Shown in pieces: positions 45,584-54,675 of a stretch of 64,000 nt of DNA. Within the stretch, counting starts at the first letter, position 1. Every line of letters begins with the position of its first letter. Both the position numbers and the translations under genes were made by a program. A model generated the notes under the pieces. It was not told the origin of the DNA. It saw only the letters and a program-made list of their open reading frames with translations, and did not search any database. Where the stretch lies: positions 424,501-488,500 of the forward strand of contig NZ_JACHBR010000002.1 of the NCBI RefSeq assembly GCF_014200435.1, read 5' to 3'. Source of the stretch: Sphaerisporangium krabiense (lineage in GTDB: Bacteria > Actinomycetota > Actinomycetes > Streptosporangiales > Streptosporangiaceae).

Positions 45584-46738
45584 GTGAAGCACGGCGCGGG
45601 CATCAAGGACAGAGCCACCCAGGTGATCGAGTGGGCTCTGCCCTACTGGACGCGGGGCCCCGCGGGCAGGCAGACGCCCCCGGACCTCCTGCGCGTCCTC
45701 TATTTCTCATGGATCGTTGCATTCGTCCTGAAAGTGCTTGGCGCGTCATGGGACGTCTCCTGGCACTTCAAGTGGCTGCGCGACGACTTCGCCCCGCCGC
45801 ACCTGATCAACAGCGTGGGCACCGCCATCGTCGTCGCCCTGACGATCATCCACGGGTACACCGGCTACGGCGTGGACCGCGCGGCGCAGCGCCTGATCCA
45901 GTGGGGCACCGGCATCTTCCTGATCGCGATCCCGATCGACCTGATCAACCACCGGGTCAACGGCATCGACATCACCTCCTGGAGTCCCTCCCACGTCCTG
46001 CTCTACGTCGGCACCGCCTTCATGATCGCCGGCGTGATCCGCGGCTGGCACGTCTCCGCGCCGCCCGGACGCCTGCGCACGCTCGTGCTCGGCGGCCTGT
46101 TCGTGTTCTTGCTGGAGAACGTGCTGTTCCCCAGCGAGCACCAGGAGTACGGCGTGCTCAGCCTCGCCGCCTGGGACCGGGGCGTGCACTACGCCGAGCC
46201 GATCCTGCTCAACTTCGCCGCCGACCAGATGGGCCGCTCCGTCGACCGCGGGATGGTCGAGAAGTTCACGCTCCCCGTCCCCGACTGGGTGTACCCCATG
46301 TGGTTCGGCGTCGCCGCGGTCCTCGTCCTCGTCGTGGCCCGCATGCTGGTCGGCCGCCGCTGGACCGCCACCGCCGTGGCCGGCGTGTACGTCGCCTTCC
46401 GCACGATCCTGTGGCCCCTGCTGTACGCCATGAACTTCCCGCCGTCGGCCGTGCCGTTCTTCCTGCTCGCCGTCGCGGTCTGCGTGGACGTGGCGTTCAT
46501 GCTCAAGATCCCCCTGGTCCGCGCGGTGGGCGGGGCCGTCCTGGTCACCGCCGCCGTCTACGGCGGGCTCATGGCCCAGGACGCCGTGCTCGACGCGCCG
46601 CCGTTCCCGCTCGCCTCCGCCCCGGTCAGCGCCGTCCTGCTCGCGGGCGCCTGGCTCGGCGTCGAGTGGTACGCCCGCCGGCGCACCCGCGGCCCCGAAC
46701 CGGTCCTCCCGCCGGTCGGCGCCCCCGCCACCCCCTAG
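45584..46738 (+). CDS. Polytopic membrane protein of unknown function
   Basis: A 384-residue protein with nine or ten hydrophobic helices. Conserved-looking His-containing motifs occur at helix ends: SWDVSWHFKWLRDDF, LTIIHGYTGYGVD, SWSPSHVLLYVGTAFM and FPSEHQEYG. Such paired His/Asp positions suggest a metal- or heme-linked membrane enzyme, but no family is recognised. It starts at GTG and is divergent from the hydrolase fusion and convergent with copDC, whose copper link may or may not be relevant. Confidence 0.7.
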   Translation: MKHGAGIKDRATQVIEWALPYWTRGPAGRQTPPDLLRVLYFSWIVAFVLKVLGASWDVSWHFKWLRDDFAPPHLINSVGTAIVVALTIIHGYTGYGVDRAAQRLIQWGTGIFLIAIPIDLINHRVNGIDITSWSPSHVLLYVGTAFMIAGVIRGWHVSAPPGRLRTLVLGGLFVFLLENVLFPSEHQEYGVLSLAAWDRGVHYAEPILLNFAADQMGRSVDRGMVEKFTLPVPDWVYPMWFGVAAVLVLVVARMLVGRRWTATAVAGVYVAFRTILWPLLYAMNFPPSAVPFFLLAVAVCVDVAFMLKIPLVRAVGGAVLVTAAVYGGLMAQDAVLDAPPFPLASAPVSAVLLAGAWLGVEWYARRRTRGPEPVLPPVGAPATP

Positions 46739-46746
46739 CCCCGTCG

Positions 46747-46772
46747 CCGCGCCCCGGTGACACGGGGCGCGG
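46747..46772. terminator. Bidirectional hairpin between the membrane protein and copD
   Basis: CCGCGCCCCG (46747-46756) and CGGGGCGCGG (46763-46772), a perfect 10-bp stem with a GTGACA loop in a 55-bp convergent gap. Confidence 0.75.
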
Positions 46773-46793
46773 CTCACACCGTGGGCGCACGGG

Positions 46794-47975
46794 TCAGGCC
46801 ACGGGCGCGCGGGTCAGGGCGACCGCCACGCCGTACGCCAGGCCCATCACGGTGATCTCCAGCACGGCCCACGCCGCGAACGCCGTCGCCCGGCGCTCGG
46901 CGACCGCCGGCAGGAGACGCCAGCGGATGCGGGCCCCGAGCACCGCGATGACGCACGCGAAGACGGTCTTGGCGACCACCAGCCACCCGTAGTGGGTGGT
47001 CACCAGCGACCAGGGCAGGCTCGTCGTCGGCGACAGGGCCAGCTCGACCAGCCCGTTGAACAGCCCCGACAGGCCCACCACCAGCAGCGCGACCGTCGCC
47101 AGCCGCGAGAACCTCGGCAGCGCGCGCGCCAGCAGGTCGCGGTCGCGGGCCAGCAGCACGGCGAGCGTCACCAGCCCGCCCGTCCACAGCGCGGCGCCGG
47201 CGACGTGCAGTTCCATCGAGACCATGCTGAGGTCGTGCCAGTACCAGTTGGACGCGTGTCCGCTGACCGGCAGCGGCAGCAGCCCGAACAACGCGATCGC
47301 CACCCGCAGCTCGGCGGGCACCTTCTCACCGAAGCGCACCGCCAGCAGGGCGAAGAAGGTATAGATCAGCGCGATGGCGGCGCTGATCACCAGCCCCTGG
47401 CCCGCCCCGATGCGGGCGACGTAGGTGGCCGGATCGGGCGCCTGGCCGGGGGTGACCTCGGCCGCACTGAGGATCATGGTGGTCAGCGCCGCCAGCGCCC
47501 AGCCGAACGCCGTCATCACCGCCCAGCTCCGCGCCCGGCCCAGCACGGCCTCGGCGCGCCCCGGCTCGTCGAACCCGACCAGCCGCGGCAGCAGGCTCAA
47601 CCCCACCGTCGCCAGCGCGCACAAGTCCATGACGAGCCGCGCCACCGGCAGCCCGTACTCGACGAACGGCCCCGGCGCGGCGATCCCCGGCACCCCCGCC
47701 TCCGCCGTCCACCACGCCGCGACGAGCACGGCCACCAGCCCGGCCCCGGCGATCGCACGGACAGGCCCCCACCGGACCTCCACCGGTGCGGGAGGAACGG
47801 TGACAGGGCTGTCGTCGGCGGCGGGCCCGGCGTCGTGCGTGGCGGTCACCGAAGAGGGGCCTTGGGCGGCGGCGGTCGCGGGAGAGGGGTCTCGCATGGC
47901 GGCGGACGCGGGAGAGTGGTCCTGCATGGCGCCGGTCGCGGGGGAAGGGTCCTGGGCGGCGCCGGTCGTGCTCAT
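46794..47975 (-). CDS. copD: CopD-family copper membrane protein with N-terminal repeats
   Basis: A 393-residue protein with eight or nine transmembrane helices. The CopD signature MELHVAGAALWTGGLVTL and the nearby SGHASNWYWHDLSM, with likely copper-binding His, are present. Its first 60 residues are an unusual cytoplasmic stretch of four imperfect decapeptides (AAQDPSPATG, AMQDHSPASA, AMRDPSPATA, AAQGPSSVTA) encoded by a 30-bp DNA repeat. The ATG overlaps the CopC stop by 4 bp. CopC-CopD pairs move copper across the membrane, often to cuproenzymes. Confidence 0.88.
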   Translation of the reverse strand: MSTTGAAQDPSPATGAMQDHSPASAAMRDPSPATAAAQGPSSVTATHDAGPAADDSPVTVPPAPVEVRWGPVRAIAGAGLVAVLVAAWWTAEAGVPGIAAPGPFVEYGLPVARLVMDLCALATVGLSLLPRLVGFDEPGRAEAVLGRARSWAVMTAFGWALAALTTMILSAAEVTPGQAPDPATYVARIGAGQGLVISAAIALIYTFFALLAVRFGEKVPAELRVAIALFGLLPLPVSGHASNWYWHDLSMVSMELHVAGAALWTGGLVTLAVLLARDRDLLARALPRFSRLATVALLVVGLSGLFNGLVELALSPTTSLPWSLVTTHYGWLVVAKTVFACVIAVLGARIRWRLLPAVAERRATAFAAWAVLEITVMGLAYGVAVALTRAPVA

Positions 47976-48532
47976 GCGCCTTCGCCCTTCGCCGCGCGGC
48001 TCTGCCGGGCGACGACGCGGATGCCGAGCCCGGACACCAGCAGCGCGGCCGCCAGCAGCCCCCACACCCAGCCGCCGTTGCTCGGCGGCGGCACGCTGCC
48101 GGCCGCGACCGTGCCCGCGGGAGGCGTCTCGGGCGCGGCAGGCGACTGCGGGGCCGCCGGCGCCGCGCTCGCGGCCCCCGTGACGGTGAAGCCGATCTTC
48201 CCGGTCACCGGGTGGCCGTCGTTGGACAGGATCTGGTAGCCGATGACGTAGTCGCCGGGCGCGGCCGAGGCCGGGAGGGCCGCGATCACGTCGTTGTCCG
48301 CGACCCGCACCGTGAGCTTGGCGACGGCGCCGCCCGGGCCGGTCAGCGCCATCTGGGCGAAGTCCGCCCGCACGGACTGGTCGAAGGTCAGCGTGGCGTA
48401 GCCGGGCATGGCGGAGAACCGGGCGCCGTCCTTGGGGTCACTGCCGGTCAGCGCGTTATGGGCCGAGGCGGGCGCCACACCCAGCGCCAGTGCGGCACAG
48501 ACCGCGAACAGCACCGTAAGGAATCGCCTCAC
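47972..48532 (-). CDS. copC: CopC-domain copper-binding protein
   Basis: A 186-residue exported protein. A signal peptide (FLTVLFAVCAALALGVAPAS, cut at ASA-H) leaves His as the first mature residue, the Cu(II) ligand of CopC; a second ligand pair is in NDGHPVTG. The beta-sandwich spans about 30-125, followed by a Pro/Ala linker and a single C-terminal membrane helix (VWGLLAAALLVSGLGI). The GTG start has GGAAAGG upstream; the longer frame to 48907 is unsupported. Confidence 0.92.
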   Translation of the reverse strand: MRRFLTVLFAVCAALALGVAPASAHNALTGSDPKDGARFSAMPGYATLTFDQSVRADFAQMALTGPGGAVAKLTVRVADNDVIAALPASAAPGDYVIGYQILSNDGHPVTGKIGFTVTGAASAAPAAPQSPAAPETPPAGTVAAGSVPPPSNGGWVWGLLAAALLVSGLGIRVVARQSRAAKGEGA

Positions 48533-48876
48533 GCGAGATGACCTTTCCTGGACGTTTCCGAACGCTGCCATGGTGCCATCTCCCCACGCCACCCGCGGAA
48601 CCACATCCACGGCGGCCCGGCGACGTACCGATGAGAACGAAAGGTCCAGGGCCGTTCTCGTCACCACGGATAGGCTCCTCGTCTCCTTGCGTGGAAGCCG
48701 TAGATCTGTCGTACCGGCCTGCCGGAGTGATCCGCGAGGGACGTATCGCCGTCCGAGACCACGCGCCGCCGACACGGAAGGCGGAAACCCGGCGCGATCA
48801 ACGCGGAGCGGGTCTTTCTCGTGGGAGGCGGGAGGACTACCATCCCAGCACCCCCCATCGCTTGGAGCAACGTCTC

Positions 48877-50163
48877 GTGAGCACGCCGCCTCCGCTCGAG
48901 CAGCCATATGACGTCCCTCTCGCCCTCGCCGAACCGGTCACCCGTGTGGGGCCGCGCTGGGTCGGGCTCATCTCGCTGGCCAACCTCGGGTTGTGGATGG
49001 CCTACTTCGGGCCGTTGCAGGTGCTGCTGCCGCAGCAGGCCGCCGATGTCGCGCCGGGCGGTAAGGAGACCGCCCTCGCCTGGGTGACGGGCGTGGGCGC
49101 CGCCGTCGCGATGATCGCCAACCCGGTGGCCGGGGCGCTGTCGGACCGGACGACGGGGCGCTTCGGCCGGCGCCACCCCTGGACGCTGCTCGGCGCCGTG
49201 GCCGGAGGGCTCGCGCTCGTCTTCCTGGCCTTCCAGGGCACGGTCGCGGGCGTCGTGATCGGATGGTGCCTGGCCCAGGCGGGGCTGAACGCGATGCAGG
49301 CCGCGCTGACGGCGGGGGTGCCCGATCATGTGCCGGTGCGCCAGCGCGGCGCGGTGTCCGGGTGGATCGGCATCCCGCAGACGCTGGGGGTGGTGCTCGC
49401 CGTCGTCCTGGTGACGATCGTCGTCACGACCACTAAGTCCGGATATCTCCTGATCGGCGGGCTCGTGCCGCTGTGCGCGCTCCCGTTCGTCCTCGCCACC
49501 CCGGACGCCCCGCTGCCGGGAGAGCGGCGCCCGCCCTTCAGCCTGGCGGGCTTCCTGCGCGGCTTCTGGATCAGCCCGCGCGCCCATCCCGACTTCGCCT
49601 GGGCCTGGCTGACCCGTTTCCTCATGCAGCTCGGCAACGCCATGGTCCTGCTTTACCTGCTGTACTTCCTCACCGACGCCGTCCACTACGAGCGCGTCTT
49701 CCCCGGGGGCAAGGCCGAGGACGGCCTGCTCGTGCTCATCCTGATCTACACCGCGACCGTCGTGCTCACCACGGTGGCCAGTGGCGCGATCTCCGACCGC
49801 CTCGGCCGCCGCAGGACCCTGGTGACCGTCTCCGGCGCCATCAGCGCCGTCCCCGCCGTGCTCCTGGCGTTCTGGCCGCAGTGGACGGTCGTCACGGTGG
49901 CCGCGGCGATCCTCGGCATAGGCTTCGGCATCTACCTCGCGGTCGACAACGCCCTGATCACCCAGGTACTCCCCGCGGCGGCGGGCCGCGCCAAGGACCT
50001 CGGCGTCATCAACATCGCCAACTCGGGCCCCCAGGTGCTCGCCCCGGTGATCGCCGGCCCCATCGTCGCGAGCCTCGGCGGCTACCCGATCCTCTACCTC
50101 ACCGCAGGCGCCCTGACCCTCCTCGGCGCGGCTTTGGTCTGGAAGATCCGCTCCGTCCCCTGA
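48877..50163 (+). CDS. MFS transporter (sugar/cation symporter-like)
   Basis: A 428-residue carrier with 12 transmembrane helices. The MFS loop 2-3 motif is GALSDRTTGRFGRRHPW and the equivalent second-half loop is GAISDRLGRRRTL. The D-R-x-x-x-R-x-G-R-R form and overall pattern resemble GPH/SLC45-like sugar carriers. The GTG start gives a short soluble N-terminus; the frame runs 5' for 113 more codons without family support. The gene is alone and the substrate is unknown. Confidence 0.87.
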   Translation: MSTPPPLEQPYDVPLALAEPVTRVGPRWVGLISLANLGLWMAYFGPLQVLLPQQAADVAPGGKETALAWVTGVGAAVAMIANPVAGALSDRTTGRFGRRHPWTLLGAVAGGLALVFLAFQGTVAGVVIGWCLAQAGLNAMQAALTAGVPDHVPVRQRGAVSGWIGIPQTLGVVLAVVLVTIVVTTTKSGYLLIGGLVPLCALPFVLATPDAPLPGERRPPFSLAGFLRGFWISPRAHPDFAWAWLTRFLMQLGNAMVLLYLLYFLTDAVHYERVFPGGKAEDGLLVLILIYTATVVLTTVASGAISDRLGRRRTLVTVSGAISAVPAVLLAFWPQWTVVTVAAAILGIGFGIYLAVDNALITQVLPAAAGRAKDLGVINIANSGPQVLAPVIAGPIVASLGGYPILYLTAGALTLLGAALVWKIRSVP

Positions 50164-50355
50164 CCGCCGGCCTTTGCCCGGGCAAGCCTTGGCGGTCACG
50201 GCCCGCGATGAATCGGCCGGTCGCTTTGGTGGCTTGCGGCATGCCCGCCCGCTAGGGAAGGATCATCCCCTACGTCCCCGGGCGATGGAGCATGCCGTCG
50301 GTCGACGGGCCGGACAAACTTCGCATTCTAAGAAAAACGGAATATGGAGGCTGCT

Positions 50356-51729
50356 ATGCAGCCGCAGGAGACTATCGAGCGGTTCGGCTACCGCCAGGAA
50401 TTGCAGCGGGGCATCGGCCTTGCCGATCTGGTGTTCTACGGCCTGGTCTTTATGGTACCGATCTCGCCGTTCGCGATCTTCGGTGATGTTTACCGCGTGT
50501 CGAACGGCATGCCGGCGCTGGCGTACCTGATCGGGATGATCGCGCTGCTCTTCACCGCGAGCTCCTACGCGCAGATGGTGAAGGCGTTCCCGCTGTCCGG
50601 ATCGGTGTACAACTACGCGGGACGCGGTATTGCGCGCCCGGTTGGTTTCATGACCGGCTGGGCGATTCTGCTCGACTACCTCCTCGCTCCCACGCTGCTC
50701 TATCTGCTGGCGTCGATCGCCATGAACGCCGCTGTGCCCGCGGTGCCGGTCTGGGCGTGGCTGATCGTTTTCGTGATCGTCAACACGGTGATCAACCTGC
50801 GCGGTATCAAGGTGACGCTGTCGCTCACCAAGGTCATGATCGTCGCGGAGCTGATCGTCCTGGCGCTGTTCCTCGCGGCCGGCGTGTGGGCGCTCATGCA
50901 GGGCAAGGGGCAGGGCTTCAGCTTCGCGCCGCTGTTCAGCGCGGACACGATCTCCTGGCCCGTGGTGTTCGGCGCGGCCTCCTTCGCGGTGCTGTCCTTC
51001 CTCGGCTTCGACGGCGTCAGCATGCTGGTCGAGGAGTCCAAGGGCGGCTCGGCCCAGGTCGGCAAGGCGATGAAGGTCGCCCTGATCCTGGCCGGGGTGC
51101 TGTTCATCGTGCAGGTGTGGGTCGCCGCCCTGCTCGTGCAGAACCCGGCGGCGCTGCTGGCCGAAGGAGACCACAGCACCGCCTTCTACGACGTCGCCGC
51201 CGTCGCCGGCGGCAGTTGGCTGCAGCACACGACGTCGATCGCGACCGCGATCTCCTGGGGGCTGGCCGACACCTTGGTCGCGCAGGTCGCGGTGTCACGC
51301 CTGCTCTTCGCGATGGCACGCGACCGGCAGCTTCCGGCCTTCCTGGCGAGGGTGTCGGTCAAGCACTCGGTGCCGGTCAACGCGACCCTTCTCGTCGCCG
51401 CCCTGTCCGTCGTGCTCGGACTGTGGATGTCCGTCCGCGATGACGGTGTGAGCCTGCTCGTCAGCATGATCAACATGGGGGCGCTGGTCGCCTTCATCGT
51501 CCTGCACGTGTCCGTCGTCGTCCACTACGTGCTCCGGCAGCGATCGACCGATCTCTTGTCCCACCTGATCGTGCCTTTGGTCGGCACGGTGATCCTCGTC
51601 TTCGTCGTGATCAACGCGAACGTCATGGCGCAGCGGCTCGGGCTGATCTGGCTGGCCGTCGGCGCACTGATCATGATCGCGGTGTACGTCAGGGGCCGCC
51701 GACCCGACCTGTCCGGCTTCACCCAGTAA
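50356..51729 (+). CDS. APC-superfamily amino acid permease
   Basis: A 457-residue transporter with 12 helices. The first helix carries VFMVPISPFAIFGD in place of the usual Gly-rich GxG loop, and the amphipathic region FDGVSMLVEESKGG matches the conserved APC motif after helix 6. The start with GGAGG seven bases upstream is used; an ATG 12 bp earlier lies upstream of that site. Codon use is somewhat less GC-biased than in neighbouring genes. It is followed after 14 bp by the GPP34 gene and probably co-transcribed. Confidence 0.88.
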   Translation: MQPQETIERFGYRQELQRGIGLADLVFYGLVFMVPISPFAIFGDVYRVSNGMPALAYLIGMIALLFTASSYAQMVKAFPLSGSVYNYAGRGIARPVGFMTGWAILLDYLLAPTLLYLLASIAMNAAVPAVPVWAWLIVFVIVNTVINLRGIKVTLSLTKVMIVAELIVLALFLAAGVWALMQGKGQGFSFAPLFSADTISWPVVFGAASFAVLSFLGFDGVSMLVEESKGGSAQVGKAMKVALILAGVLFIVQVWVAALLVQNPAALLAEGDHSTAFYDVAAVAGGSWLQHTTSIATAISWGLADTLVAQVAVSRLLFAMARDRQLPAFLARVSVKHSVPVNATLLVAALSVVLGLWMSVRDDGVSLLVSMINMGALVAFIVLHVSVVVHYVLRQRSTDLLSHLIVPLVGTVILVFVVINANVMAQRLGLIWLAVGALIMIAVYVRGRRPDLSGFTQ

Positions 51730-51743
51730 GGGAGCACCCCGAC

Positions 51744-52388
51744 GTGTTGAACCGGCCGTCGCTCCATCAGGAGCTGTACCTCATCGCTCACGACGACGAT
51801 GGCAAGCCGCTGATCCAACCGCCGTCCCTGCGTCTCGGACTGGCCGGTGCGGTACTGCTCGACCTCACCCTGAGCGGCCGTGTCAACGTCACCCAGGGCC
51901 GGCTCGCCGTCTACGATCGCACCCCGATAGGCGACATGGTCGCCGACAGCCTCATCCCCGCGATCCTGAGCGACCGGGCCAACCGCGACCTCAAGCTCTG
52001 GATCAAGCAGATCGCCGAGGACGTCTACGACCGCACCTGCGGAAGCCTGGTCGCCGCCGGCGTCCTCACCAAGGTGACCAGGCGCCGCCTGGGCGTGCTC
52101 TCCCAGGTCCGTTACCAGCCCGTCGACACCACCCCGGCCGTACGCGCGCGCGCCGGGGTGCGCGAGGCCACCACCGGAGCCCGGGGAGCCCCCGACGCCC
52201 ACTACGCGGCGCTGTGCGGACTGGTCGGCGTGCTGCGCCTGGAGTCGACGCTCTACATCAATCAGCCGTCGAGCCGTCTCGTCGGCCGCCTGCGCACCAT
52301 CGCGGGTGAGCACTCCGGGCCGGTCCTGGAGATCGCCCAAACCGTCGACACCCTCATCGGCGAGACCGCCGTCGCGGCCTACCGCTGA
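51744..52388 (+). CDS. GPP34 (GOLPH3-like) family protein
   Basis: A 214-residue protein of the GOLPH3/GPP34 family (LGLAGAVLLDLTLSGRVNV near the start, CGSLVAAGVLTKVTRRRLG in the middle, and LCGLVGVLRLESTLY later). Eukaryotic members bind phosphatidylinositol-4-phosphate; the bacterial role is unknown. Actinomycetes carry many copies, often next to regulators or transporters. It starts at GTG with AAGGGAGC upstream and follows the APC permease. Confidence 0.9.
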   Translation: MLNRPSLHQELYLIAHDDDGKPLIQPPSLRLGLAGAVLLDLTLSGRVNVTQGRLAVYDRTPIGDMVADSLIPAILSDRANRDLKLWIKQIAEDVYDRTCGSLVAAGVLTKVTRRRLGVLSQVRYQPVDTTPAVRARAGVREATTGARGAPDAHYAALCGLVGVLRLESTLYINQPSSRLVGRLRTIAGEHSGPVLEIAQTVDTLIGETAVAAYR

Positions 52389-52470
52389 GCCCGGAGCCGC
52401 GTCGATTCCCACGCCGCCGGAATAAGGGTCACCATGCGTATCATCATGACCGCAGTGCGTGACATCGTTT

Positions 52471-52502
52471 AACCTTTACCTGTGATGGTTAGAGTAAAGG
52501 TT
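52471..52502. promoter_or_regulatory. Palindromic operator of the VapBC-type pair
   Basis: AACCTTTAC (52471-52479) and GTAAAGGTT (52494-52502) are perfect 9-bp inverted arms 14 bp apart, ending one base before the antitoxin ATG. A TTTAAC/TAGAGT promoter (52468 and 52490, 16-bp spacer) is overlapped by both arms, so binding would block transcription. This is the expected autoregulation site. Confidence 0.75.
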
Positions 52503-52754
52503 ATGGAGCACCGCGAAAGGACACGGGCCAGGCGCGCGGGGCCCGCGCGTATCTCCACTAAGAACCAGGTGACCCTGCCGGCCGCCGTGCTGCGCAAGCT
52601 CGGGCTGGGGCCCGGTGACCAGATCGACATCACCGAGGAGGGGGGCGACATCGTCATCCGGCGGCATCGCAGCCGTTTCACGGGCGTCGTCGGCACCGTT
52701 CCGGGTTTCGCCGAAGCCGTGGACGTCGAGGCGAGCCGCGAAAGCTGGGACTGA
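52503..52754 (+). CDS. vapB: AbrB/MazE-fold antitoxin (VapB-like)
   Basis: An 83-residue protein. The swapped-hairpin AbrB domain is at about 16-62 (ISTKNQVTLPAAVLRKLGL then PGDQIDITEEGGDIVIRRH), followed by a toxin-binding tail. The ATG just after the operator is chosen; an in-frame GTG at 52482 would place the operator inside the gene. Four bases separate its stop from the toxin start. Antitoxins of this type neutralise PIN-domain RNases and repress their own operon. Confidence 0.9.
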   Translation: MEHRERTRARRAGPARISTKNQVTLPAAVLRKLGLGPGDQIDITEEGGDIVIRRHRSRFTGVVGTVPGFAEAVDVEASRESWD

Positions 52755-52758
52755 CGGC

Positions 52759-53169
52759 GTGCCCACGGTGATGCTGGACACGAACATCGTCGCCGGTCTC
52801 CTCGATCCCGGCGACGCGCTCCACGAGGGCGCCCTGGACGCGGTTCGCCGCTGGGAGGGGCAGGCGGCGAGCTTCGCCGTTTCCGTGATCACCTGGACTG
52901 AGCTCCGGGTCGGGGCCCTCCGCAGGGGGCCCGTGGCCGAGAAGGCGCTCGCGGAGTTCCGGTCCGCGGCCATCGATCGGATCGTCGCGGTGGACGAGGC
53001 GACGGCCGAGAGCGCGGCTCTGCTCAGAGCGCGAGACCTGACGCTGCGGATGCCCGACGCCCTCATCATCGCGACCGCGCGGGAGGCCGGGGCCGAAACC
53101 TTGCTCAGCGGTGACCAGAAGTTCCTCGGCGCCGCGCCCGATCTCGTGGAGCTCGTTCGCGCGTGCTGA
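52759..53169 (+). CDS. vapC: PIN-domain ribonuclease toxin (VapC-like)
   Basis: A 136-residue PIN toxin with the four acidic residues that bind Mg in place: Asp in VMLDTNIVAG, Glu in ITWTELRVG, Asp in RMPDALIIATA and Asp in LLSGDQKF. It starts at GTG directly after the antitoxin. VapC toxins cut tRNA or rRNA when the antitoxin is degraded; the target cannot be predicted. Confidence 0.92.
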   Translation: MPTVMLDTNIVAGLLDPGDALHEGALDAVRRWEGQAASFAVSVITWTELRVGALRRGPVAEKALAEFRSAAIDRIVAVDEATAESAALLRARDLTLRMPDALIIATAREAGAETLLSGDQKFLGAAPDLVELVRAC

Positions 53170-53223
53170 TCTGGACGGCGGCCCGGGCTCACGCGCGACC
53201 GAGCCGTGCGGGCGGTGGTGTTG

Positions 53224-54594
53224 TCAGGTGAGGGTGCGGTTCTTCATCAGGTGAAGGGTGTGGACGCGGAGGACGAAGCGGGCGCCCTTGGGGGAGTCCT
53301 CGATGGTGAGGGTGCCGCCGTGGCGTTCGGCTATTTCGCGGGCGATGGCGAGGCCGAGGCCGGTGCCGTGTTTGTCGCGTTCGCGGCTGGCGGCCAAGCG
53401 GGTGAAGCGCTGGAAGACGAGTTCGCGGTGCTCGGGGCGGATGCCCTCGCCGTCGTCGACGACCTCCATCACCGCGTCCTCGCCTTCCCGTCGTAGCGCC
53501 ACGGTGATGGTGGAGGCGGCGTGCCGTTCGCCGTTGTCCAGCAGGTTGGTGAGCAGCCGGGCGAGTTGCAGCCGGTCGCCGCCGACCACCACGCCGGGCT
53601 GCAGGTCCAGCACGAGCCCCTTGCCGCGCGCCCGGCGCCCGGTCTCGGTGCGCACCAGCTCGGCGAGGTCGATGTGGTCGCGGCTGACCCGCCCGCCGGC
53701 GTCCAGGCGGGCGATGTCCAGCAGGTCGGTGACGATGGCCTGCACCCGGTCCAGGCTGGCCATCACCGCTTCGGCGATCTTGAGCCACTCGGCGTCCTCC
53801 GGGTGCGCCAGGGCGTCCTCGACCTGGGCACGCATGGCGGTGATGGGGCTGCGCAGGTCGTGGGAGGCGTCGAAGGCGAACCGGCGCTGCCGCTCGGCGG
53901 CCTCCTGGAGCCGGTCCAGCGTCTGGTTCACGGTCTCGGCGAGGCAGCGGATCTCGTCGCGGTGCGGCGGCAGGGGCACGCGGCGGCTGAGGTCGGAGGC
54001 GGTGATCTCGGCCAGCTCGGCGCGCACCCGGTCGACGGGGACCAGGGTCCTGCTGACCATGCGGTGCGTGCCGAACCCCGTGACGGCGACCAGGGCCATC
54101 GACCCGGCGGCGAGCAGCGCGAACAGCCCGGGATCGACGTACCAGGGCGGCGTGCGGCCGGCGGCGTAGACCAGCCAGTCGCCCTGGCCGTCGTTGGCGT
54201 GCCGGGCCACGACCACGTGCACGCACTCGCCCGGGAAGCCCGGCGCCGAGCAGACCGCCCTGGCGAGGTGCGCGAGATGGTCGGGCGGGACGAAGCGCGC
54301 CATCAAGGGCTTGCCGATCAGGTTGGGCGAGGCGGCGGCGATCCGGCCCTTGCCGTCGACCACCTGGATGCCGTCGGCCGCCCGGTCGGCGATGACCGGG
54401 GGCAGGTGCCCGCGGTTGATGAGCTGCGCCACGCGCAGGTGGACCAGCGTGATCTGGTGGAGCCGGTACTGGTGGACGGCGTACCGCGTGCCGACCAGGA
54501 CGAGCGCGCACATGCCCGCGCACGCCAGCGCCATCACGGTGCTCGCGACGGCCGTGAACCGAGTCCGCACGGACCGTTCGCGCCAGAAGACCAC
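53224..54594 (-). CDS. Orphan two-component sensor histidine kinase
   Basis: A 456-residue membrane kinase. TM1 is at 14-35, an extracellular sensor domain follows, TM2 is at about 155-175, and HAMP precedes a dimerisation box FDASHDLRSPITAMR (phospho-acceptor His). N box LLTNLLDNGERHAAS (note Gly at the usual Ala position), G1 VDDGEGI and G2 KHGTGLGLAIAREIAER are present. No response regulator is adjacent. It lies 81 bp behind the Dpp operon on the same strand and may be read from it. It starts at GTG. Confidence 0.9.
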   Translation of the reverse strand: MVFWRERSVRTRFTAVASTVMALACAGMCALVLVGTRYAVHQYRLHQITLVHLRVAQLINRGHLPPVIADRAADGIQVVDGKGRIAAASPNLIGKPLMARFVPPDHLAHLARAVCSAPGFPGECVHVVVARHANDGQGDWLVYAAGRTPPWYVDPGLFALLAAGSMALVAVTGFGTHRMVSRTLVPVDRVRAELAEITASDLSRRVPLPPHRDEIRCLAETVNQTLDRLQEAAERQRRFAFDASHDLRSPITAMRAQVEDALAHPEDAEWLKIAEAVMASLDRVQAIVTDLLDIARLDAGGRVSRDHIDLAELVRTETGRRARGKGLVLDLQPGVVVGGDRLQLARLLTNLLDNGERHAASTITVALRREGEDAVMEVVDDGEGIRPEHRELVFQRFTRLAASRERDKHGTGLGLAIAREIAERHGGTLTIEDSPKGARFVLRVHTLHLMKNRTLT

Positions 54595-54675
54595 CGCGCC
54601 CCCCTGTCCGCCTCGTGATCACACTAAATGTGGATCGTTCGAGGTCAGGGCCGCTACGAGGCAAGGGGCGCGAAA

